A stretch of 64,000 bases of DNA, taken from Mucilaginibacter agri. Its GTDB lineage: Bacteria; Bacteroidota; Bacteroidia; Sphingobacteriales; Sphingobacteriaceae. The notes beneath the pieces are model-generated. The model was not told where the DNA came from and ran no database searches. It was given only the letters and a program-made list of their open reading frames with translations. Position 1 is the first letter of the stretch. Every line of letters starts with the position of its first letter. Where the stretch lies: contig NZ_WWEO01000043.1 in the NCBI RefSeq assembly GCF_009928685.1, forward strand, positions 62,001 through 126,000. Direction: 5' to 3'. Both the position numbers and the translations under genes were made by a program. Shown piece by piece: positions 52,503 through 61,540 of this stretch.

Positions 52503-53897
52503 TTAAAATTTCAGGCCGTGTTGGTCTATCAGGTAAATTAACGAAGCCATTGCAGCCGCTCCCAAATGTAATTCGCGTTTGTTAACATTCTCGAAAACAT
52601 CATTTGGTGTATGGTGAATATCGAAGTAACGCTGCGAATCAGGGCGGAAACCAATCAAGGTAACTCCGGGTACTGAACCCCTTAACGGGCCGATATCAGA
52701 ACCACTACCACCGGCAACCAGCATATCTGCTTCGTAAGGGGCGAGTAATGATTTCCAATTAGCATTTACTTGTTTTAAAAACTCTGCTGATGGGCGTTCG
52801 AAGCTAAAACCGCGTGGGGTAAAACCACCTTCGTCAGATTCTATGGCGGCAATATGTTCTTCTTTATTTTGGACAGCAAGCTCGGCGTATTTTTTACCGC
52901 CACGGCCACCATTTTCTTCATTCATAAATAATACAGCGCGTACAGAGTGTTTAGGTTTGTAGCCCATTGCTTTGAAAATACGCAGCACTTCTACCGATTG
53001 CATTACACCTGTGCCATCATCATGCGCGCCTTCTGCCAAATCCCACGAATCTAAATGGCCACCTACAGTAACAAATTGATTCGGGTTTTCTGTACCGGTT
53101 AGCTCTCCCACCACGTTAAATGATGGTGCATCTGGTAAAGTCTGACAATTTTGCTTCAAAAAGAATTTTACCGGTTTGCCCTTCGCGTTTTTAATGGTTT
53201 CGCTTAGTTTGTTGGCTGCAACAGTTGATAATGCCGCACCCGGTATAGGCGTATTAACCGTACCATAACTGGTAGTACCTGTATGCGGATAGTTATCCAA
53301 AGCTGATGTTAACGAACGAATAATAACGGCAACTGCTCCGTATTTAGAAGCAGCGTCCGGACCGGAGCGACGCTGATCGCCAGCAGTACCATAAGCTGCT
53401 CCGGTTTCTATAAAACGCTCGTCGAACGGTCGGTTAAAGAAAACGATCTTGCCTTTTATTTTATCAGCGCCTAAAGCGTCTAATTCTTTCAGGTCGTGCA
53501 GTTCGATAACCTCGGCAGTGATGCCCTCTTTTGGTGTAGCAACCGACATACCCAATGCAGCCAGTGCAACCGGGGTGCGGGTTTTGCCGTCGATGATAAA
53601 ACCTTGTTCTTTTTCGCCACGAACCCAATGTGGTACCATAACTTCTTGCAGGTATACTTTATCAAAGCCGTAGCTTTCCATCAGCTTTTTGCCCCATTCC
53701 ACTGCCTTTTGCGCATTGGTCGATCCACTTAAACGCTGACCGATGTTTTTGCACAGATAATGCAAATTATCATAAGCTTGGCCGTTAACAAGTGCTTCGT
53801 CATAAATTTTGCGGATAGTTACAGAGTCAGTTTGGGCACTTGCCGATAAGCTAGCCGCACCAATTAATAGGGCAGAAAGTAGGGGTTTTAGTTTCAT
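52503..53897 (-). CDS. M28-family metallopeptidase with PA domain (carboxypeptidase-Q-like)
   Basis: A 464-residue secreted zinc peptidase. The signal peptide is LLSALLIGAASLSASAQ. A protease-associated domain insert covers about 120-245 (DKIKGKIVFFNRPFD). The M28 core binds two metals: VTVGGHLDSWD, EGAHDDGTG, LFMNEENGGRGG and ESDEGG, plus a late His in DIHHTPND. It should trim peptides in the periplasm. ATG 53897 is chosen because it gives a proper signal peptide; an in-frame ATG at 53951 adds 18 unlikely residues. Confidence 0.9.
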   Translation of the reverse strand: MKLKPLLSALLIGAASLSASAQTDSVTIRKIYDEALVNGQAYDNLHYLCKNIGQRLSGSTNAQKAVEWGKKLMESYGFDKVYLQEVMVPHWVRGEKEQGFIIDGKTRTPVALAALGMSVATPKEGITAEVIELHDLKELDALGADKIKGKIVFFNRPFDERFIETGAAYGTAGDQRRSGPDAASKYGAVAVIIRSLTSALDNYPHTGTTSYGTVNTPIPGAALSTVAANKLSETIKNAKGKPVKFFLKQNCQTLPDAPSFNVVGELTGTENPNQFVTVGGHLDSWDLAEGAHDDGTGVMQSVEVLRIFKAMGYKPKHSVRAVLFMNEENGGRGGKKYAELAVQNKEEHIAAIESDEGGFTPRGFSFERPSAEFLKQVNANWKSLLAPYEADMLVAGGSGSDIGPLRGSVPGVTLIGFRPDSQRYFDIHHTPNDVFENVNKRELHLGAAAMASLIYLIDQHGLKF

Positions 53898-53987
53898 GCA
53901 ATAAAGGGTATGTTGTGGGTGGAAAGTTAAAGGTTTCGGGGATAAAGTCAAAGTAACGAATGTGAGGGACTGTATCTTTTTCGCTTA

Positions 53988-54071
53988 TGTCATTGCGAGG
54001 TACGAAGCAATCTCGTCGTAAATCTATTCGATATGTATTGCTACGAGGTTACTTCGTACCTCACCATGACA
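53988..54071. repeat. REP-like palindrome, copy 2
   Basis: The arm beginning TGTCATTGCGAGGTACGAAG at 53988 pairs with 54052-54071 with two mismatches. The first 29 bp are identical to copy 1 at 50148. It lies between the M28 peptidase and recG genes. Confidence 0.85.
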
Positions 54072-54088
54072 AATCTAAATATTGAAAA

Positions 54089-56254
54089 TTAAGAGATCTT
54101 ATCCCAAGTTAACCCACCACTCTTAGTTTGCAGCATCTGATGTAAGATCTGGTTTTCAGGATGCGTTAGCTGTGGGTCTTGTTCGAAGATGTCTTCTACC
54201 TGGTGGCGAATGTTAGTCAGCAATTCCTGATCTGTGGCCAGGTTGGCCATTTTAAGGTCGAGTACGCCACTTTGCTGGGTGCCTTCAATATCACCCGGGC
54301 CGCGCAGCTCTAAGTCGATCTCGGAGATCTTAAAGCCATCATTGGTAGAAACCATGGTGTCCAAGCGGATGCGACCTTCACGACTTAGTTTATGGCTGCT
54401 CATCAGGATACAGAACGATTGTTCTGCACCTCTACCAACCCGCCCGCGTAACTGGTGCAGTTGCGACAGGCCGAAGCGTTCGGCATTCTCGATGATCATT
54501 ACCGAGGCATTGGGCACGTTAACACCCACCTCAATTACGGTAGTAGCCACCATAATATGGGTTTCGCCTTTTACAAAACGTTGCATCTCCGCTTCTTTGT
54601 CTGCTGCCGCCAGTTTACCATGCACTATGCTGATGCGATAGTCGGGCAACGGAAATTCGCGCGACATGACTTCGATACCATCTTCAAGGTTCTTCAGGTC
54701 GAGTTTTTCGCTCTCCTTAATCAGTGGATAAACTACATAAACCTGCCGGCCTTTGGCAATCTCCTGCTTCATAAAGCCGAACATGCGCAAGCGCTGATTT
54801 TCGTAAAGGTGAATGGTTTCTATCGGCTTACGCCCTGCGGGTAGCTCGTTAATTACGGAAACGTCCAGATCGCCATACAAAGTCATGGCTAATGTACGTG
54901 GGATGGGTGTTGCCGTCATCACCAGCACATGCGGTGGTAATGCATTTTTGTGCCATAGTTTAGAGCGTTGCTCCACGCCAAAACGGTGTTGTTCATCTAT
55001 CACAGCAAGCCCCAGGTTTTTAAACTGAACTTTATCTTCTAGCAGGGCATGAGTGCCAATTAAGAGTTGCAGGCGGCCGTCCTTCAGCATTTCGTGGATA
55101 GGTTTGCGGGCCTTTTGTTTAGTGGAACCGGTTAGCAGGGCTACCTCAATAAAATCGTCGCCCACTAAGCTTTTGATAGAATGATAGTGTTGTGTAGCCA
55201 AAATCTCAGTTGGGGCCATTAAGCATGCTTGGAAACCATTATCTATCGCCATCAGTACCGTCATTAATGCCACCACAGTTTTACCGCTACCCACATCACC
55301 TTGCAGCAAGCGGTTCATTTGTACGCCACGCTGCGTATCCTGTCGGATTTCTTTCAATACTTTCTTTTGCGCGTTGGTTAAATCGAAAGGAAGTTTCTGT
55401 TGATAAAACGTATTGAAATACTGATCAACCTTACTAAATATAAACCCCTTGAATTTTTGGGTGCGCAGAAGTTTATTCTTTAGTAATTTAAGCTGAATGT
55501 TAAACAGCTCCTCAAATTTAAGCCGGTGTTGGGCTTCGTGCAGGGCAGTAGCATCTTCGGGAAAGTGGATGCTGCGGTAAGCCTGTTGCCTGCCCATCAG
55601 GCGGTTCTTTTGCAGAATATATTGCGGCAGGTTTTCGTGTATATCCTTGCCGTGCTGTTCCAACAGCGTGGCAGTAAGCTTTTGGATTCCCTTGCTATCC
55701 AACGAAAACGTTTTGAGCTTTTCGGTAGAACTATAACCGGGTTGCAGGGTTAAATTACCTTTGCGTTTAAGTGCTTCGGGGCTGTAAGGTTCAATTTCCG
55801 GGTGAGCCATTTGGGCCTTACCGTTAAACGAACCGGGTTTGCCAAAAATAATATAAGCCTGGCCGGGGACTAACGTTTTTTCGACCCATTTGATGCCTTG
55901 AAACCACGCAAGCTCCATAGTGCCGGTATCGTCTTTCACTTGCGCAACCAAGCGCTTAACGCGCTTGTCGCCAATTAGTTCTTTATGAGTTAGGCGGGCT
56001 ATTAACTGTACATGTGGCAGGTCGGCATTAATGTCCTTAATCTTATAGAACTTGGTACGATCGATGTATTTAAATGGGAAATGCCTCAGTAGATCTTCGA
56101 AAGTAAAGATGCCCAGCTCTTTTTTAAGCATCTCGGCACGGGTAGTACCAACGCCCTTAACATAATCAACCGATGTTTTAAATACCTGATCCAAACCGGA
56201 GAGCTTAAATAAGTTGAGTTTGTATTTCTTTTTTGCGATTGAACAGGTTGTCAA
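54089..56254 (-). CDS. recG: ATP-dependent DNA helicase RecG
   Basis: A helicase of up to 721 residues for branch migration of stalled forks and Holliday junctions. The wedge/OB region is at about 60-250. The helicase motifs are RLLQGDVGSGKTVVALM (Walker A), AVIDEQHRFGVEQR (DEQH box), MTATPIPRTLAMTLYGD, IVHGKL and the QLRGRVGRG end motif. Counting from ATG 56254 its start overlaps the upstream EamA gene by 50 bp. A TTG at 56194, 10 bp after the EamA stop, would give a start nearer the usual RecG N-terminus, so the true start is uncertain. Confidence 0.95.
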   Translation of the reverse strand: MTTCSIAKKKYKLNLFKLSGLDQVFKTSVDYVKGVGTTRAEMLKKELGIFTFEDLLRHFPFKYIDRTKFYKIKDINADLPHVQLIARLTHKELIGDKRVKRLVAQVKDDTGTMELAWFQGIKWVEKTLVPGQAYIIFGKPGSFNGKAQMAHPEIEPYSPEALKRKGNLTLQPGYSSTEKLKTFSLDSKGIQKLTATLLEQHGKDIHENLPQYILQKNRLMGRQQAYRSIHFPEDATALHEAQHRLKFEELFNIQLKLLKNKLLRTQKFKGFIFSKVDQYFNTFYQQKLPFDLTNAQKKVLKEIRQDTQRGVQMNRLLQGDVGSGKTVVALMTVLMAIDNGFQACLMAPTEILATQHYHSIKSLVGDDFIEVALLTGSTKQKARKPIHEMLKDGRLQLLIGTHALLEDKVQFKNLGLAVIDEQHRFGVEQRSKLWHKNALPPHVLVMTATPIPRTLAMTLYGDLDVSVINELPAGRKPIETIHLYENQRLRMFGFMKQEIAKGRQVYVVYPLIKESEKLDLKNLEDGIEVMSREFPLPDYRISIVHGKLAAADKEAEMQRFVKGETHIMVATTVIEVGVNVPNASVMIIENAERFGLSQLHQLRGRVGRGAEQSFCILMSSHKLSREGRIRLDTMVSTNDGFKISEIDLELRGPGDIEGTQQSGVLDLKMANLATDQELLTNIRHQVEDIFEQDPQLTHPENQILHQMLQTKSGGLTWDKIS

Positions 56255-57140
56255 TCATCCCCCAGTTGAATACGATAACCGAAGCCAAAAGCAGTATATA
56301 ACCCAGCAACTGTGATTGGTCAAACGCTTCGTGAAAATATACAAAGGCTACCACAAAGGTCATGATAGGGTTAATGTATATGGTGATACCCAAGGTTGAT
56401 GACGGAATACCTGTTAATGCAAATAAACTAAGTAATAAAGGTATCAACGTAAACAGCACGGCAACCACGGTAATGTTTATCCAGAAATCTGAAGATTGAG
56501 GCAAGCCATTAAACTCGTGCGAGTAAAATGGCAATAGCATCAAAGCAGAGATTAGTAGCTGCAAAGCCAGCATATTAATTTTATCGAACTGTGTTAGTAC
56601 CCGTTGAATGATGAGGTAAATAGCGTAAAATATAGCCACCACAAATGACCACAGCATATCTGTAACCGAGCCGGTAGAAAGAATAACAATGCTTAATAAT
56701 GCAATGACAATGCCCGCTACTTTAACTTTCGAAAGCTGTTCTTTGAGTATCAAAAATCCACCGCCTGCAGTTAAAAGCGGACAAATGAAATAAGCAAAAG
56801 CCGCTACCTTAACACTAATATGGTTTACTACATAAATGTACGAGAACCAGTTACCAGTGATCATAACCCCAGTGGCAAACAGCAACCATAAAGCTTTGCT
56901 GCGTTGTTTCGGCTGCATCGCTTTTAAAGTCGATATATCTTTGCTTATGGTTTTTGAACGAAACACCAGATTATAGATCCAGATAATAATTAGCGAGGTA
57001 AACACACGGTAATAGAGAATCTGTGATGAAGCATAACCCACATGGTGCAGGTGCTTTAACGGAATAGTTAAAAAGCCCCATATAAAAGCAGCCCCAATGG
57101 CCGCCAGCAAATATATAAATGAGGCTCTTTTTTGTTTCAT
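56205..57140 (-). CDS. EamA/RarD-like drug/metabolite permease
   Basis: A 311-residue inner-membrane protein with ten predicted helices in two EamA repeats (LLAAIGAAFIWGFLTIPLKHL, later the ALTGIPSSTLGITIYINPI segment). The substrate is unknown. Its start shares one base with the ridA stop (TAATG), and its end runs into recG, so ridA-eamA-recG are transcribed together. Confidence 0.88.
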   Translation of the reverse strand: MKQKRASFIYLLAAIGAAFIWGFLTIPLKHLHHVGYASSQILYYRVFTSLIIIWIYNLVFRSKTISKDISTLKAMQPKQRSKALWLLFATGVMITGNWFSYIYVVNHISVKVAAFAYFICPLLTAGGGFLILKEQLSKVKVAGIVIALLSIVILSTGSVTDMLWSFVVAIFYAIYLIIQRVLTQFDKINMLALQLLISALMLLPFYSHEFNGLPQSSDFWINITVVAVLFTLIPLLLSLFALTGIPSSTLGITIYINPIMTFVVAFVYFHEAFDQSQLLGYILLLASVIVFNWGMIDNLFNRKKEIQTQLI

Positions 57141-57520
57141 TAAGCCAAAGTAGCAATTACAGATATTTCGACGTTTACATTTTTGGGTAAAGCGGCGGCC
57201 TGTACGGTTTCGCGGGCGGGGAAATTATCAGTAAAGTATGATCCATAAATTTCGTTAACTACTGCAAAGTTGCCCATGTCTTTTAAAAAGATGGTGGTTT
57301 TAACAACTGAGGAAAAGTCTGCACCGGCTTCGGTTAAAATAGCCTTTAGGTTCTCCATTACCAGTTTGGTCTCAGACGGGATATCGCTGGTAACCAATTC
57401 GCCGCTTTGCGGGTCGAGGGCTATCTGACCCGATACAAATAATAAATTTCCGGTGGCTACAGCCTGGCTGTACGGGCCAATAGGCGCAGGCGCCTTTGTG
57501 GTGTTTATAATAGTTTTCAT
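57140..57520 (-). CDS. ridA: RidA-family imine deaminase
   Basis: A 126-residue RidA/YjgF protein that hydrolyses reactive 2-aminoacrylate-type imines made by PLP enzymes. GPYSQAVATGNLLFVSGQI at the N-terminus and the Arg-containing FPARETVQAAALPKNVNVEIS at the C-terminus are the family signatures. It acts as a cytosolic trimer. It is translationally coupled to the EamA gene. Confidence 0.95.
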   Translation of the reverse strand: MKTIINTTKAPAPIGPYSQAVATGNLLFVSGQIALDPQSGELVTSDIPSETKLVMENLKAILTEAGADFSSVVKTTIFLKDMGNFAVVNEIYGSYFTDNFPARETVQAAALPKNVNVEISVIATLA

Positions 57521-57530
57521 AAGTATAGTT

Positions 57531-57674
57531 TCACTTTTTGATCAGGAATACATCAATCAGTTTCCAGATGATGCCGGCCAGGAACATGATAATAGCCAGT
57601 GCATTAATAAAATGCATTACTTTCAGATTAAAGCTCACGGGCCTGTTCGGGTCCTTTTTGCGAAAGAAGTACAT
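57531..57674 (-). CDS. Small 47-residue membrane protein
   Basis: An ATG-started 47-codon frame beginning MYFFRKKDPNRPVSFNLKVM. It has a basic N-terminus, then one hydrophobic helix (INALAIIMFLAGIIW) and a short basic end. The stop is 10 bp before the ridA start, so it heads the ridA-eamA-recG operon. The composition and position make it a credible real gene; small single-helix proteins of this form occur across Bacteroidota, but I cannot name the family. Confidence 0.65.
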   Translation of the reverse strand: MYFFRKKDPNRPVSFNLKVMHFINALAIIMFLAGIIWKLIDVFLIKK

Positions 57675-57689
57675 AAAACAAAGTTAAAC

Positions 57690-57718
57690 AAAAAAGGCGT
57701 CCCACCGGGACGCCTTTT
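57690..57718 (-). terminator. Terminator of the OmpA-family gene
   Basis: On the minus strand an 8-bp perfect stem GGCGTCCC/GGGACGCC with a 3-nt loop is followed by six T residues, 24 bp after the stop codon. Confidence 0.92.
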
Positions 57719-57741
57719 CGTAATACTAATTTTGGTGTTAA

Positions 57742-59100
57742 TTATTTTTGTGAGAACTCAACACGACGGTTTTGAACGCGTCCTTCTTCAGTTGAGTTGT
57801 CAGCGATTGGTTTAGTTTCACCAAAAGCTTTAACTTTTAAACGTCTTGCTTCAACACCAGAGTTAACTAAGTAAGTTTTTACTGAGTTAGCACGATCTTT
57901 AGATAAACGCATGTTGTGAGCAGCAGTACCTTCAGATGAAGCGAAACCATCTAACTCAACAGTTTTAGCAGTGTTTGAACGTAAGTCAGCAGAAACTGCA
58001 TCTAAAGTTGGGTAAGAAGAAGTTCTTAATACTGAGCTATCAAAGTCAAACTGGATGTTTGTGTAAGCAGCTGGAGCAGCAGCACCACCAACAGTAACTG
58101 TATCTTTTTTCAATGGGCAACCTGCACCATCAACTACAGTACCTGCAGGAGTGTTAGGGCATTTGTCGAATTGATCAGAAACACCGTCACCATCAGAATC
58201 TTTTTTCAGATCGTTAACTGCGTTTTCAACGTTAGATACACGGCCTTTTAAAGCTTCAACTTCTTGACGTAAAGCTGCATCATACAGTTCATCATACATC
58301 ATAGCTACTGGATTAACCCAGTCTAAGTTAGCTTTAGATTTAGGACCGAAAGTGTACTCTAAACCAGCATAACCGTAAGAGTATTTGTCTTTAGAAGGGT
58401 AACCTCTGTTTAAACCATCAAGGATGTCATCATCAGTGAAGTTTTCAGTGTAACCTAAGTTCAGAGCCCATGAATCAGCTAAGCGGAATTTAACGCCTAC
58501 GCCTACAGGGATAACTAAACTTTTAACATAGTGGTTAGAACCATCAGCGTTTTGGTAAACGAAGTCAGTACCATTACCTAAAACCATAGTAGGGTTGTAC
58601 CATACTAAACCAGCACCTGCAGTAACGAAGAAGTTAATTGCATTTTTGCGGCGTAAGTAATCGATAGTTGCAACGTTAACAACACCGCTTAAAGTTCCGC
58701 TGTAGAATTTAGTGTCGAAAGATTGACGGTCATCACGGATACCGTTAAGTGCATCTTCGTTGGTACCTTTTACTTTACCACCGTGGAAATCACCCTGGAT
58801 ACCGAATGAATGAGCTACTTGCCATCTTAATGATGCACCATAACCATAGCTGGTTTTCCAGTTCGTGTAGTCATTAGAACCACCTGTAGCAACAACAGGA
58901 GCGGTAACGCCGCCGTTGATACCAAGGCTAAAAGTGTTGTACTGTCCTCTACCGCCAAATACCTTAGCAGTAGTAGTGCCAGAAGACATTTTCGTTGTGT
59001 CTGTGGTCGTAGTGGTTGAAGTTTGCGCTTTCACCATCCCTACAGCCATCAAAGACGCAACTGATAAAGCGACTGTTTTCTTTAATGTAGAATAGTTCAT
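57742..59100 (-). CDS. OmpA-family outer-membrane protein
   Basis: A 452-residue protein. The signal peptide is TVALSVASLMAVGMVKAQ. An N-terminal beta-barrel fills about residues 40-255, with aromatic-ended strands. A short helix follows, then a thrombospondin-3-like calcium motif (DSDGDGVSDQFDKCPNTPAG). The OmpA C-terminal peptidoglycan-binding domain has IQFDFDSSVLRTSSYP and RVQNRRVEF. It ties the outer membrane to the cell wall. The ATG at 59100 is preferred to one 14 codons earlier. Codon use is strongly biased, consistent with high expression. Confidence 0.93.
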   Translation of the reverse strand: MNYSTLKKTVALSVASLMAVGMVKAQTSTTTTTDTTKMSSGTTTAKVFGGRGQYNTFSLGINGGVTAPVVATGGSNDYTNWKTSYGYGASLRWQVAHSFGIQGDFHGGKVKGTNEDALNGIRDDRQSFDTKFYSGTLSGVVNVATIDYLRRKNAINFFVTAGAGLVWYNPTMVLGNGTDFVYQNADGSNHYVKSLVIPVGVGVKFRLADSWALNLGYTENFTDDDILDGLNRGYPSKDKYSYGYAGLEYTFGPKSKANLDWVNPVAMMYDELYDAALRQEVEALKGRVSNVENAVNDLKKDSDGDGVSDQFDKCPNTPAGTVVDGAGCPLKKDTVTVGGAAAPAAYTNIQFDFDSSVLRTSSYPTLDAVSADLRSNTAKTVELDGFASSEGTAAHNMRLSKDRANSVKTYLVNSGVEARRLKVKAFGETKPIADNSTEEGRVQNRRVEFSQK

Positions 59101-59139
59101 AGTTTTTAGATTAAACAATTTTAATTGTGATTTTTTTTT

Positions 59140-59173
59140 CAAAATTAGTAATTATGTTTGAAACGTTACCAAA
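59140..59173 (-). promoter_or_regulatory. Promoter of the OmpA-family gene
   Basis: On the minus strand TTTG (59170-59173), 22 bp, then TAATTTTG (59140-59147). The predicted leader of about 34 nt contains a perfect small hairpin ACAATT-TT-AATTGT (59115-59128). Confidence 0.55.
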
Positions 59174-59250
59174 CACCGTTCCAAAACTGTCATTTACTTA
59201 GACAAATAGAATAAAAATTTGTTTAAAAAATGTATAATACAATAATAAGT

Positions 59251-60540
59251 ATGAAATATCCTACCATCAAAAGCGAATTATTTACTAAGAATAGAAATAA
59301 TTTCGTTTCCCGATTAAAGCCCCAGTCTATAGCTATATTTCATTCTAACGATGAATTTAATCGTAGTGGCGACCAGAATTACATTTTTAAGCAAAATCCC
59401 GACTTTTTTTATTTGTCGGGAATAGATCAGGAGCAAAGCATATTAGTGCTTTTTCCAGATTGTCCTAATCCACTATACAAAGAAGTACTCTTTTTAAGAC
59501 AAACGAGTGAACACATTGCCATATGGGAAGGACACAAGTACACTAAAGAAGAAGCCACGCAAACATCCAGCATCAAAACTATCTTGTGGTTAGACAGCTT
59601 CGACAGCGTTTTGCATGGCATTATTAATTATGCCGAGAACGTTTACATTAATACCAATGAGAACGACCGTTATGTGTATGAAATACCAACGCGTGATGTC
59701 AGAAAGTATCAAACGCTGAAAGAAAAATATCCGCTGCATAACTTTTTACGTTCGGCACCCATACTACGCGATTTGCGGGTTGTAAAATCGGATATAGAAA
59801 TTGAACTAACCAAAAAAGCCTGCGAAATTACACGAGATGCATTTGTGCGTGTGCTGAAATTTACAAAACCCGGTGTAGGCGAATATGAAATAGAGGCCGA
59901 GATCATCCACGAATTTATCAGGCAGCGGGGAACCGGGCATGCGTATAGCCCAATTATAGCGTCGGGGCCAAATGCCAATGTATTACATTATATAGATAAT
60001 AACCAGATCTGTAAAGACGGTGATGTGATTTTATTCGATTTTGGTGCAGAGTATGCTAACTACAATGCCGACATGAGCCGATCTATACCGGTTAATGGCC
60101 GCTTTACTGCACGCCAACGCGATGTATACAATGCTGTATTACGTGTAATGCGCCAGGCAACCCAACTAATTGTGGCTGGTACAGTTTGGAATGAATATCA
60201 CGAAGAGGTTGGCAAAATTATGACCAGCGAACTTGTTGGCCTCGGTTTGCTGGATAGTACCGATGTTAAAAACCAGGATCCTGCGGCACCTCTATATAAG
60301 AAGTACTTTATGCACGGCACCTCACATCATTTGGGCCTGGATGTGCATGATTACGCCAGCCGTTACAAATCATTTGAAGTAGGTAACATTTTAACTTGCG
60401 AGCCTGGTATTTATATCCCGGCGGAGGGTTTAGGTATCCGTTTAGAAAACAATATCCTGATTACCAAAGATGGAAATGTAGACTTGATGGCCGATATCCC
60501 GGTTGAGGCAGATCATATCGAAGAGATCATGAACTCGTAA
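59251..60540 (+). CDS. pepP: Xaa-Pro aminopeptidase (M24)
   Basis: A 429-residue aminopeptidase P that removes an N-terminal residue before proline. The N-terminal creatinase-like domain covers about 1-170 (AIFHSNDEF, FFYLSGIDQEQSILVLFPD). The pita-bread catalytic domain has metal ligands in LFDFGAEYANYNADMSRS, HGTSHHLGLDVHD, CEPGIYIP and GIRLENN. ATG 59251 is taken; an ATG seven codons earlier is also in frame. It is divergent from the OmpA gene and convergent with meaB, with 8 bp between stops. Confidence 0.92.
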   Translation: MKYPTIKSELFTKNRNNFVSRLKPQSIAIFHSNDEFNRSGDQNYIFKQNPDFFYLSGIDQEQSILVLFPDCPNPLYKEVLFLRQTSEHIAIWEGHKYTKEEATQTSSIKTILWLDSFDSVLHGIINYAENVYINTNENDRYVYEIPTRDVRKYQTLKEKYPLHNFLRSAPILRDLRVVKSDIEIELTKKACEITRDAFVRVLKFTKPGVGEYEIEAEIIHEFIRQRGTGHAYSPIIASGPNANVLHYIDNNQICKDGDVILFDFGAEYANYNADMSRSIPVNGRFTARQRDVYNAVLRVMRQATQLIVAGTVWNEYHEEVGKIMTSELVGLGLLDSTDVKNQDPAAPLYKKYFMHGTSHHLGLDVHDYASRYKSFEVGNILTCEPGIYIPAEGLGIRLENNILITKDGNVDLMADIPVEADHIEEIMNS

Positions 60541-60548
60541 AACCCCTC

Positions 60549-61466
60549 CTAAATCTTCCCCGATGAAGAAGCGTTTAAGAAATATTCCGCGGTAAACCTA
60601 TATAAATTAAACTGCGGATCATTAATTAAGGCTTCGGCAATTTGTTGCCGGAGCTTTTTTTTGTCTACTTCGGCCATGCGGCGCTCCTTTATTATATGGT
60701 ATGCTTTTTCAGCCGCGAGGAAAGCTTTGCGTTCGTTGGTTTTGAACGGGCTATCGGCAATAAATTCAGTTATCGCGTTAATGCCTGTATTTTCTGAGGC
60801 TACAGTTTTAAAGACAGGGATGCTATTATGCTGATCGGTTAATAACGTTTTAAGTTTTCCAGCAAATTCATCAGCACCCGCACGATCGGCCTTGTTAATA
60901 ATAAAGGCATCAGCAATTTCCATTAATCCCGACTTGATGTTCTGAATTTCGTCGCCGGCTTCGGGCACTAAAACTACCAGGGTAATATCAGCCAGTCCGG
61001 CAATTTCTACTTCCGATTGTCCTACGCCTACTGTTTCAATTAATATATAATCAAATCCGGCAGCGCGTAATACATCGGCCATCTCTATGGTTTTGCCCGA
61101 TAATCCACCCAACGAACCACGCGTAGCCAACGACCGGATAAAAACTTGAGAACTATTAAAATGCGGAGCCATACGAATACGGTCGCCCAGTAAGGAGCCG
61201 AAGTTAAACGGCGAAGTGGGGTCGATGGCGAGAATAGCCACGTATTTATCATCCGTAATTAATTCGCTGATCAGGTTGTTTACCAATGTGCTTTTGCCGG
61301 CACCAGGTGGCCCGGTTATTCCTATAATAGGTATGTTATTGTCGATAGCTAAGTTCTGAAGCAAATTTGCTGCACCATCCAAATCATTTTCCACCATGGT
61401 TAATGCCCTTGCCACCGATCTGAAATTGGTGTAATGAGGAGTTATGGTAGTATTGGAGCCTGGCAT
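60549..61466 (-). CDS. meaB: MeaB-type GTPase, chaperone of methylmalonyl-CoA mutase
   Basis: A 305-residue G3E GTPase. The P-loop GITGPPGAGKST is at 49-60. Further motifs are LAIDPTSPFNFGSLLGDRIRM, SLATRGSLGGLSG, the ETVGVGQSE switch and the NKAD base motif. It protects and loads adenosylcobalamin on methylmalonyl-CoA mutase. The mutase genes are not in the window. Its presence fits a B12-using cell, like nrdJ. Confidence 0.93.
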   Translation of the reverse strand: MPGSNTTITPHYTNFRSVARALTMVENDLDGAANLLQNLAIDNNIPIIGITGPPGAGKSTLVNNLISELITDDKYVAILAIDPTSPFNFGSLLGDRIRMAPHFNSSQVFIRSLATRGSLGGLSGKTIEMADVLRAAGFDYILIETVGVGQSEVEIAGLADITLVVLVPEAGDEIQNIKSGLMEIADAFIINKADRAGADEFAGKLKTLLTDQHNSIPVFKTVASENTGINAITEFIADSPFKTNERKAFLAAEKAYHIIKERRMAEVDKKKLRQQIAEALINDPQFNLYRFTAEYFLNASSSGKI

Positions 61467-61520
61467 TTCATAACAAATGTATTGAAATTACGCAATCATA
61501 CCGCTTATGTACATATACCT

Positions 61521-61528
61521 TATATTTG
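61521..61528 (+). promoter_or_regulatory. -7 box of the glycosyltransferase cluster
   Basis: TATATTTG matches TAnnTTTG, 12 nt before the ATG at 61541; the leader would be about 9 nt. Confidence 0.5.
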
Positions 61529-61540
61529 CAGGCATTAAAA

